23,662 nucleotides of DNA from assembly GCF_000090795.2 (NCBI RefSeq), contig NW_003546400.1:1-23662 (forward strand). Direction: 5' to 3'. Source of the DNA: Amphimedon queenslandica. Its lineage: Eukaryota > Porifera > Demospongiae > Haplosclerida > Niphatidae. The position numbers and the translations under genes are program-made. Within the stretch, counting starts at the first letter, position 1, and each line of letters starts with the position of its first letter. Positions 1-8,361 of the stretch are shown piece by piece. The notes under the pieces were generated by a model. That model searched no databases, had not been told where the DNA came from, and saw only the letters and a program-made list of their open reading frames with translations.

Positions 1-346
1 GAATGTACAGATAAAGAATGAGCTCTTGCATGCCTCAACTATCTATAAAAGAGCCAACCTATAGTTTTAAGAAGTGAAAAGATGGTCATAATCATCCACA
101 CTCCAGCTGCAACATGACAACTGAGTGAGTTATTCCACCGTACCTGGTTCTGATGGACTGAGACTAACTCTGATGATAGACACTAGTCATAGGACTCAGC
201 TGAATACACTTCTGTCTTCATGGCAATGGAGGGGCAAGCGCCTTGGCTCCTGAAAGCAAAATTTAGAAAAACGGGAATTGCCAATGGGTGAGAATATTCC
301 TATGATAAAATGCTATAAAAGCCAAAACAGCAACCAAAGAGCTTAC

Positions 347-464
347 AGAAGAGATAAATAGAGTATACTGAAACAAAAGGACAGCTCAAAGTGGCTCCTA
401 CAGCTAGAATGGCTGGATAAAAGAGAAGATTGTTCAGCCTGTCTTTCCTCCAAAAATCCGCCAT
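347..464 (-). CDS. Possible first coding exon, membrane protein (unidentified)
   Basis: Read on the minus strand, an ATG at 464 in the context AAAATGGCGGA opens a 39-residue frame beginning MADFWRKDRL. It continues into one long hydrophobic stretch (about residues 13-39), a likely membrane segment. A GTAAGC donor follows at 346-341. The ATGGCGG start context resembles the YY1-type start sites seen at other possible first exons here. I could not join a second exon in frame: the acceptor-like sites further down the minus strand (for example TTTGCTTTCAG ending near 250) lead to early stops. The layout is loosely like the first membrane segment of DRAM/TMEM150-type proteins, but this is weak. It could be a broken gene or chance. 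Confidence 0.3.
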
Positions 465-525
465 TTTACCACCACTTTGGGTGCGCGTTAATTAGAATCG
501 CTTAAGTGCAAAAGGTCCATTGAAC

Positions 526-776
526 CAGGGATTTATTATACTCACGTACCGGCCACGTGTGTGGGGCCACGCCCACTTATGCTACGGTCACACCCAAGTC
601 ATGTGACACTAGTCACACTACATCCGGTAAAATAGCCAGTTGCTGTTGCCACCGGTAAACTGCATTGTACCCGTAAATTAAACCCTGTACATGTATGTAC
701 ATGTACGTGTACATGCATGGTACACATACATGTACATGTACATCCAGCCCGGTTACGTTAGTATATTATATCCCTG
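526..776. mobile_element. hAT-type MITE, 251 bp
   Basis: The ends are imperfect inverted repeats: CAGGGATTTATTATACTCAC at the left, matched by the reverse complement of the right end (CAGGGATATAATATACTAAC). The flanks carry the direct repeat ATTGAAC (519-525 and 777-783), seven of the eight bases expected for a hAT target duplication. CAGGG termini also fit hAT. There is no coding capacity, so it is non-autonomous. The interior includes a GC-richer stretch and the TACATGTA tract. Confidence 0.75.
686..743. repeat. TGTACATG/TACATGTA simple palindromic tract
   Basis: The tract is short self-complementary TACATGTA and GTACATGTAC units with small interruptions, lying inside the hAT-type MITE. 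Single copies of the same octamer occur all over the window, for example near 5320, 9310, 10063 and 11295, so it looks like a genome-wide preferred word rather than a site specific to this place. Confidence 0.7.
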
Positions 777-857
777 ATTGAACTTTGCAATTATTAATCA
801 AAGGTCAACTGTGTCTGGTCCGGACAACTGACTGGTTAATAAACGAGAACCGGGTGC

Positions 858-1652
858 TAGGGGTAAGGGGATTAGGTGGGAATAAAAATGGGAATAATAA
901 CCTGTAAAAGAATACAGAATAATTTTGGGAATAAAAGGTGGCACATGGAATAAAAATGGCTTCTACAATGAAATTTTATGAGAGAGGAGCTCATGCCAAT
1001 TATGTGCATCCTTTTAAGAATCTAATACACAACATTTAGTAAGATTTTTTGACTTCTAGTTTAGTTATAAGCAAGACTCATTACTTTTTCACCATGTTGA
1101 GGCATGGCTATGTTGCAGTAATAGCTATTAGTATTATTTAAAGAGAATTGTTTGAGAATATTTGATTCATTTTGGAGAATAAGTTCTTGATTTTTAGAGA
1201 TATGCTGAATAGAATAATATGAAAATTTTTAGGAATAATCCCCAGTGTCTCCAGAGGCATTAATTAGAAATTCCCTAACTTGGCCAAAAAATTTCCTCAA
1301 AATCCCTAGATTTCAAATTTTGACAAAAATCCCTAGATTTTTACCAAAAATCCCCAGATTGAGTCATAAAAATCCTCATAATTTTATTAACCATGTCCAA
1401 AATTTATATATTTGACCACTCCTATATGAATTATTAACTAAAACCACACCTCTTTTATCAATGAATATGATTAATTTTTCTATGAATATTATTATTTTCT
1501 CATGAATATCATTAATTTAAGGCAATGAGAAAAATCCCCAGATTTTGGGTAATTTTCAAAAATCCTCCCCTAGTCCCCAGATGGGGTAAAAATTCCCCAA
1601 ATCTAGGGGAAAATCCCCGAATATGGAGACACTGATAATCCCCCTACCCCTA
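858..1652. mobile_element. hAT-type MITE (outer), split by a nested element
   Basis: It begins TAGGGGTAAGGGGATTA and ends with the near-perfect inverse TAATCCCCCTACCCCTA. The flanks are a perfect 8-bp target duplication CCGGGTGC at 850-857 and 1653-1660. TAGGG ends and an 8-bp duplication are the hAT signature. Removing the nested element at 1243-1634 and one copy of its duplication leaves about 395 bp. The interior has several GGGAATAAAAATGG-like repeats and no credible open frame. Confidence 0.8.
1243..1634. mobile_element. hAT-type MITE (inner), nested insertion
   Basis: The terminal inverted repeats CAGTGTCTCCA and TGGAGACACTG are perfect. The perfect 8-bp target duplication ATAATCCC lies at 1235-1242 and 1635-1642. 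It sits in the right terminal repeat of the outer hAT-type element, so it is the younger of the two. The interior is made of variants of AAAAATCCCTAGATTT and AAAATCCCCAGATT, that is, subterminal short repeats. It has no coding capacity. Confidence 0.85.
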
Positions 1653-1660
1653 CCGGGTGC

Positions 1661-2179
1661 ATGCACCGAGCGTGACCAGGGCGTGGTCTAAATCGAACTC
1701 TATTAATTTAACTCTATTATCTATGATCAGAAGTTCACTTAGTTCAGAAAATAGGCATAGATCAGAATTCCCTCTTGCTCTACCTCGGGACCTTAGTGGT
1801 GGTTATCCAAGCATAGATACGACATACAAGGAGTGGCATCACGTCGTCACGATCATTTCCCAGACCAAATAGACTAGACCATAGTACTTTTTGCCAGCTT
1901 AAAGATTTACTCGCTTTGGTTTTACTACTTGGTTAGTTTCTGGTTAGTTTTAATAGCTAGTCAACTATAAAAAGATAATATATAATTTTTGTAATTATAA
2001 TACCTAATGTTACTAATGAAGACTGAATAGGATAAGTTAAAAAGTTTAGCAACATAAGCCGAGTGACCATTCTCAAAGATTGTCCCACACCACTTTGTAC
2101 AAGAGTCATAATGTATAGAGTCAGTCGGGGCTATTCTGTCCCCCTGTATAAACCAATGTAAAATTCGTGTGTAGCGGTC
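1661..2179. other. Non-coding spacer with a dispersed repeat
   Basis: I see no supported gene here. Positions about 2032-2115 match, in inverted orientation, about 7108-7184 (shared core CCACTTTGTACAAGAGTCA). This copy has a short extra segment around 2050-2062. Element identity is unknown because no termini can be defined. A short open frame at 1657-1872 has no recognisable protein features. Confidence 0.4.
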
Positions 2180-2187
2180 GTAATAGC

Positions 2188-2588
2188 TAGGGCTAGGCAA
2201 ATTATGCTTCACTTTTTACTTATTATGCTTTTAGGCACTGCCCCAAATTCCATCCTAATATGCTTTGAAATGAATCCAGTTATGCTCATTATTATGCTCA
2301 TACTTTAAGCTTTACTCAAATATCGACTATCAAGTTACATTTACACGTACATGCATCTCTTATAATTGCAATTATTGCCAGCATCTGAAAATGTTTCCAG
2401 TGACTTTGAGTCACTGGAAAATAGGATAGTCTGAGTCATTGGACTTGCCACGCTTGCATAGGCAGTTACTAAGCAGTTGGGTTGATAGTACTTGTACCAC
2501 TTGCCATATTGAATTGAAATCATGTGGGGGCCAGAAATATTTGACCCATTATGCTCCAAATTATGCCAGCATAATTTGCCTAGCCCTA
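2188..2588. mobile_element. hAT-type MITE, family 'TAGGGCTAGGC', copy A
   Basis: The perfect 20-bp terminal inverted repeats begin TAGGGCTAGGCAAATTATGC. The perfect 8-bp target duplication GTAATAGC lies at 2180-2187 and 2589-2596. Several ATTATGC words occur subterminally. A diverged second copy in the opposite orientation lies in intron 1 of the HELZ2-like gene (9787-10193). No coding capacity: the open frames that cross it are chance. Confidence 0.85.
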
Positions 2589-2821
2589 GTAATAGCCCCA
2601 GTTAGATGGTCCTCTTTCTCCCTTAACTATAGCAGATACAGAACTGAAACAAGGACATGTCTATTCAGCATAGAATTCTCTAACTACCAGCACCAAAGAA
2701 CAGCTTGATCTTTACAAAGTGCAGCTAAGTAATTCTGGCTAAAAATTTGTGTTCGTTAGCTTTTTCACATAGTAATAGTGTTTGTACATGTATATGTCCA
2801 GTCACAACATAAATTTCCTGT

Positions 2822-3160
2822 ATTACCAAGCGTTAGCGCTTGGTATGTAGGGTTGAGTTGGACGAGTGCACCCCCAAAATGGCTGCCATCCCAGAAGCAT
2901 TGAGCCTGTGTAAATCTTCAGGAATTCTTTATGGCTTATCTGACAGTCCAGATGTCCTTTATAATTTTATTAAAACAGGTTGGTGTTATAAAAAACAGTT
3001 AAAAACTTTTATAAGATAGTTTTACGGCAAATAAATGAATGCATGCCTGCATGCACCAAATGTTCAGGTTTCTTTCTCCTTCTTCCACAATTAAGTAAGA
3101 ACTAGTGCTACAGTTTTTATCGTAGAAAAATGATTTTTGCACCATTGTATTGCAATTTAG
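2822..3160 (+). repeat. Promoter/first-exon cassette, direct repeat copy 1
   Basis: This block is closely similar to 22890-23192 in the same orientation, about 20 kb away. It starts with the 22-bp palindrome at 2824-2845 (one arm pair mismatched in this copy). It continues through a CCCCCAAAATGGCTGCC start-site motif and a short open exon, then into a shared AT-rich tail that includes the word GATAGTTTTACGGCAA. This copy has about 38 bp (around 3058-3095) missing from copy 2. It may be a segmental duplication or an interspersed repeat; two copies cannot decide. Confidence 0.8.
2879..2978 (+). CDS. Possible 33-residue first exon, copy 1 (unknown protein)
   Basis: An ATG inside the YY1-like context CAAAATGGCTGCC opens a frame beginning MAAIPEALSLCKSSGILYGL. 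It ends in a strong-looking donor, AAACAG|GTTGGT, in phase 1. The paralogous exon at 22950-23049 has the same length and donor. No family is recognised and no downstream exon is found in the next 5 kb. It could be the 5' exon of the HELZ2-like gene by a long intron, but the phase does not fit the obvious acceptor at 8358 (it would fit one 10 bases later, at 8368). It may equally be a dead copy. Confidence 0.35.
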
Positions 3161-4879
3161 GGACGCTAGTGCAGTGTGGCTTGGCATTTTATTTCTACAA
3201 AATGATTTTTGGTCGTCATTTTGAAGCACCCATGAACTCACCAAGTGATTAGACGCCATTTTGATCCAGCCAACTGCACATGCTCAGTATCATTTTAATG
3301 GAAACTAAAGCCTTTGCTTACTGACCGAGTCACTGACTGATCCCCGGACTGATCTCTGATGAGATTGACATGATGTGCGTACCTAAACACCCTATCTGCT
3401 TACACCAATTATTTCAAGTGAGAGAAAATTAATTATTGTAAATTATAATTCAGTTGATTGATTAGTTATCTACATAATCCACTGAGTTCTCTGTTTATAA
3501 TTCATATGCTTCAATTAACTTCAATCTCTTCATTACTTCAACCTCTTCAAGTAAATATAATAAAGTAAATTGTCGGTTTTATACATTGAGTAAAGCATTA
3601 TGAGTATGTTAAAGGGTGGGGCTGAAATACCCTTTCCAGCTCCATGTGCAGCCACGTGGTTTAGATTAGGGACTGACTTGTGTGGCCCAGACTATGCCTT
3701 ACTATTATATTTAGGCCACTCTAATGAGATTCATATTCCTGTCCCATTTCTCACCCACATGGTCCCCCATCGCTATTTCGTTACCATAAGTAATATTTTA
3801 CGGTTGCTAATATTCACAATAATGAAAGTGTAATTAAGTATGTATACCATGGAAATAGATAAAGTGTTATGTCTACAAGACCATGTGTTTACAGTGTTCA
3901 GCTAATTTTTTATTCTTTAGCAGCTTTAGGCGAGCCATTTTACCAATAGCAACTTGTTCTGTTTCTATTAGCTTCTTGTATGAAACTCTATCTCCAAGCT
4001 CATTGCTGCAAATTGTTGCTGGTCGGCCAGTTATCATAACAAACCACACCCAAGCCAATAAACACTAGATGGAATGGGTGAAGAGTTTCAAGATACAGTA
4101 AGTAAGTAGATTAGTTCTAAAAAGAACTGGTTAAAGCAGCTTACGGGCTAGTAACAACAACACAAGAACACTGCATTAGGATGCTTTGCTTTAATATCGA
4201 ATCACGTCTGCATGATACTTGCTGAGTGGCAGGTGCAGTAAAAAATTGTGAATATTAGCAGCCACAAATATGTCCTGACCTACGTTATTGCGGTCAGACA
4301 TTAATTATACACATACATATAGTTTATACAAGTGATAATGACTAAATTAATAAAGGGAATAAACATACATGTATCTGCCACCCACCTCTGTAATGGGATA
4401 CTATGATTGGAGTGGCCTGAGCCAGGGATCTTTATTAGGGCAAAAATATTCATTATTTATAATGCTTATTAATTAGCAGGTGTTACTACAGTGAAATAAA
4501 GTGGTAGATATTAAATGGGAAGGAGTCAGGAGCTTATTTCAAGCAAATGGTCAATAAAATAAGATTGTACTCTTGTCTATCAGCAACATATGGATACAAC
4601 TTAAAGCCTGTGACTGTTTCTATAACTAGACTACAGGTATGTGTATGGTAACCTGCTTTGCTTGCTTCTTTTTTTCTACATTTTGTATCCTTCAATGTTT
4701 GGTGTTTATTTAATAAAAAGCCCTAAGTACTAAAGTAAAATCCAAGTGCATTTACAAAATACGTGTATACATGCTTTTAATACTTAAGTATGATAATGTG
4801 TACCTTTTAAAGTAGATTTAATTACATAATTACAAACAATTTTTAATCATTGTTGCATTAATTCTTCAAAACATATCAT
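3161..4879. other. Repeat-poor spacer, no confirmed gene
   Basis: No gene can be supported. Two things stand out. A minus-strand ATG at 3259 sits in the same CAAAATGGCG context as the possible first exons, with a GTGAGT donor six codons later. Around 3900-4035, the minus strand reads a protein-like, Lys/Glu-rich frame (includes ELGDRVSYKKLIETEQVAIG) preceded by an acceptor-like AATTTGCAG. Both are too short to name. Confidence 0.3.
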
Positions 4880-5000
4880 ATAGCAGGAAATTTTGGAAAT
4901 TTGGAGGGAATTAAATTTGCATTTTGATGAAATAAAAATCTGCCAACCACCAAAATTTAGCAATTTACCAAATTTAACTCCTTCCAAAATGTCCCGCTAT
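4880..5000. mobile_element. Small TIR element, 121 bp
   Basis: The left end ATAGCAGGAAATTTTGGAA is matched by the reverse complement of the right end, ATAGCGGGACATTTTGGAA (17 of 19). The interior is AAATTTGG/CCAAATTT-rich. I could not define a clear target duplication, so the superfamily is left open. Confidence 0.6.
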
Positions 5001-6101
5001 TATGGTTTAGAGCTGCCAACTGCTTGGTTTCAGGACAGTTAGATGCAGTTTTCATATTGTATCTGCATGACATGTAGACTTATATTTATTGCTCAGAGTG
5101 TCATGTTTATATTCTTGTACATGTAGTGTATTGGAAGAGTCAATATTTCTTCACTCAGTTTAAGTATACACACGAACAAACTACACTTGCTGCTTCAGTT
5201 GCATAGTAGTACATGTACTAGCCATTTTTGCCACTACTGGTAATTTTTATATCCAATACCCACTCTTATTCATACTCTTATGCCTCCAACTCTCCTTAAG
5301 ACACACAAGTTCACGATGTTATGTACATGTATACATTGTCAGATTTATACAAACATACTCATAATTCTCTCTCTCCCTCCGTCAGTTCCTTCTTCCCACC
5401 CCCATGTGTCTCCATTTCCCACCCCCATGTGTCTCCCTTTCCTCTGTCCCTCTCTATCTCACACTGGAGCTCCATTAATAAACCTAGGTAAATTTATAGT
5501 ACTTGAAATTTAATTCTTTCTTTGTTTCCTGTACATTACGCATGACACTTCATTTACAAGCAATACCACTTCATTCAAATTTTCAAAATGTAGTTTTGAA
5601 GACTCATACGCATATAAAACATAACTTTTCCTTATTCAACTTAAGTTAACCTAGCCTGGAATCATTGCATACAATGCCACTTCTGTTGAGTTCCTTCATT
5701 CCAATACTGTCACATTTGCATGCTTTCTTAACATGACTTGTAATCAGATTATAACTTAATTGTACCACAAATGTTTTAGCATCACACTTGTTCATAATAA
5801 TACAATTAATTTTTTAACTTTCTTGTCGTCTCCTTTTAGGCCTCCTGTAATGAGTACAACATTTCAAACTCCTCTCATCGAGTTTTATTTCTGTTAAATA
5901 TACATAGATCTAATTTTGCTTTTAACAAATATTGTTATTTTACTTACTTTTCAACAGTTTAGGATGCTTCTTTCAACTGCCTTGGATGCACTTTCAGGAT
6001 TACCTAAAAATTAAGAAATACTCTTCAAAATTTTACCAAATAACTGCTTAAAAATTAATGCTCAACAAAACAGTGTTGTTTATTTTAAAAAAGGATGGAA
6101 A
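5001..6101. other. Non-coding spacer with pyrimidine-rich tract
   Basis: No gene seen. Positions 5367-5460 are almost pure pyrimidine on the plus strand. They include a tandem 21-bp unit (5393-5413 and 5416-5436, core CCCACCCCCATGTGTCTCC) separated by two bases. The open frame at 5280-5513 is a by-product of this low-complexity tract. Confidence 0.5.
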
Positions 6102-6615
6102 CTAGAACAAAAAAATTTTTAAAATTATTTAGTGTAGGGTTGAGCCTCTGTTGGATTTGAATTATTAAAATTAATTCAACAAGCCCCTGTAGTGTTGCTG
6201 CTTTGAAAGTATAAAATGAATTCAAACAAGCCCCTGTAGTGTTGTATCACCATTAAAACACCAACATGTCAACCCTACACTGTAGGTATAATTGTCCAAT
6301 CATTAGTATCATTACTTTAAACTTAATTGAAGGCGTGCACAAGATTTACCCTAATCCTCATTTCATCATTTAACTATCACACTAACATTGACAGCAATAC
6401 TCATCAATCCTGCTATAGGCCATTTCATACCTGCAGTGTAGGGTTGACATGTTGGTGTTTTAATGGTGATACAACACTACAGGGGCTTGTTTGAATTCAT
6501 TTTATACTTTCAAAGCAGCAATCCTATAGGGGCTTGTTTGAATTAATTTTAATGGTTCAAATCCAACAGAGACTCAACCTTACACTAAATAATTTTTTAA
6601 ATTTTTTTGTTCTAG
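6102..6615. mobile_element. Palindromic (long-TIR) element, 514 bp
   Basis: The arms 6102-6284 and 6431-6615 are inverted copies of each other over about 185 bp, with a 146-bp unique centre. The outer ends are CTAGAACAAAAAAATTTT and its inverse ending in TTTTGTTCTAG. The inner ends are around CTACACTGTAG and CTGCAGTGTAG. Each arm also contains two direct copies of a unit with the core AAGCCCCTGTAGTGTTG (left) or its inverse. There is no open frame of note. Long arms and lack of coding suggest a foldback/MITE element. No clear target duplication was found. Confidence 0.75.
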
Positions 6616-8358
6616 TACAAGTTAGTATCCGGAGGGTCAGAATAGCCCTGGTAAGTCAGAATAGTCCCAACAACTAAGTCAGTGAAAGTACTGTTTTCAT
6701 CCAAACTTTAAGCTGAATTTCACTGATTTCAAGAAAGTACAAATAGAATAGACGAAATAGAACTCATTGATGAATAAAATGAATGAAATAAAGCAAAGAA
6801 GAGTGAGTTATGACTTTGTGAATATTTAATTAGATCATAGTGCAGAAATGGGTTGGAATAGCCCCAAGTAACTTTACTTGTTGTTATTGTATGTATTTGT
6901 TATTGTACTATTAAGTGTTAATGTTGTGGTTGTAATAGGAGCAGTAGAAAATGGGAAAAGTAATTTAATGTGGCTAAATCCAAAACAAATTTCTCAGAGA
7001 ATGCTATATACATTTTCTGTATACAAGTTGTATACAGAGATTTGAGAGAGCTTGTGCCTGCAGCATTGGTTTTAAAAAATAAAGCAAAGACCTAACCAAG
7101 GGGTTCGTAATCCATACTGACTCTTGTACAAAGTGGTATGGGGCAATCTTTCAGAATGGTCACTAAACTTTTTAACTTAAGCTAAAAGAATGATCTTACA
7201 AAGGAGCTGCTGTAGTAGCATATAGAAATGCTTGGGCAGCTCCTCTCTCTTATCTTTTTGTAAACTTAGAAAACTCAAAAGTTTTCCCCCATTTATTAAC
7301 ACTGTGACCACACCCTGAGCTACATGGACTCATGGTGTAATTTCAATCATTATAATACTTACTCAAAATTTGCTTGCCCCTGTTTGTGAGCAAGATGTAT
7401 CGAAATATGCCTAATTAATTTGAGTGGGGCTCACTCATGCTTCCCCAAAACCTTAATGTCACTATTAAAAATGAGTTGCAAATTTAGCAATTTTAGTGAT
7501 TGGAATCTGAAATGCTAATTTTAGTAGGCACTAAAATTAAAATAGAGCTGTATTGTGAGTTATTTAATTATTTTATTAACGCAAAACTAACAAGTTGCTA
7601 AATATATAATGCACTACAAACTTAATGACCGTTTTTATTAGTGTTATTAAAGTAAAATATCCTAATCCTAATTGTGACATTTTCTGGGAAAAGTGACCTT
7701 AAATCTATAGAGCTAAGGGTCATTTTCTCAGACCATGCCACCTATAGGTCCTACTTTTTAATGAAATTATTTTTGACCTTTCTCAGCCTTTCTGTAAATT
7801 TGCTGTTCAGTTGTAGCACCCACAATTGCTGTTTTATTTTTTTGAATGGTGACTTGATTTATAAAATTCATGAAATATGATTTCTTTAAAAGATAGGTTT
7901 GTTTTATTAAGCAATAATGAATAATGTAATTCACAATTGAATTGGCCCAAGTTTAGTCTAATTATTTGACGATAAGTCTACTCCTATTATTAACTCTGTC
8001 GTGGTGTGGATGCACCAGCTGTTCCTATGATTATTGATTGATATCATATGTTATAGGTCAGTCACTCTTCCTGCATGTTTCTATGTTTAAAACTATAGTT
8101 TTTTTTTAAATTTATTTGAATAAATTTTACATTTGAAATGTTTGTGCTAATTGTAAATAATGCCTACAAAATTAATTTACCAATAAATCCACATTTCCAA
8201 CCCAAGAGCTTATGGTTTATGATACTGATTAGATTAGGCAAAAAGCAAATGCTACTAGCAATGAAAGCAAATCTGTTCTTGTCAATAAGTTTTTCATGTA
8301 GTTGCAAAATTTATTCAACTGAAAAACTTCCCAAATTATGATATTTGTGTTTTTACAG
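6616..8358. other. Spacer upstream of the HELZ2-like gene
   Basis: No coding region can be supported. Around 6636-6870 the words CAGAATAGCCC/GAATAGTCCC recur at intervals, suggesting an old repeat. Positions 7108-7184 are the inverted partner of 2032-2115. A good splice acceptor (GTGTTTTTACAG) ends at 8358, so an untranslated or short coding 5' exon of the HELZ2-like gene probably lies somewhere upstream. I cannot place the promoter. Confidence 0.4.
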
Positions 8359-8361
8359 AGA

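Noticed and set aside
686..743. Regular TACATGTA units considered as a CRISPR-like array
   Set aside because: There are no spacers of constant length, the units are self-complementary octamers, and the surrounding genome is eukaryotic.
1657..2708. Short open frames between 1657 and 2708 on both strands
   Set aside because: Most cross the ends of the MITE at 2188-2588 and none has recognisable protein sequence or consistent splice sites.
3600..3833. 77-residue plus-strand frame
   Set aside because: No acceptor or donor context, no recognised motif, and surrounding sequence is typical spacer. Kept only as part of the spacer description.
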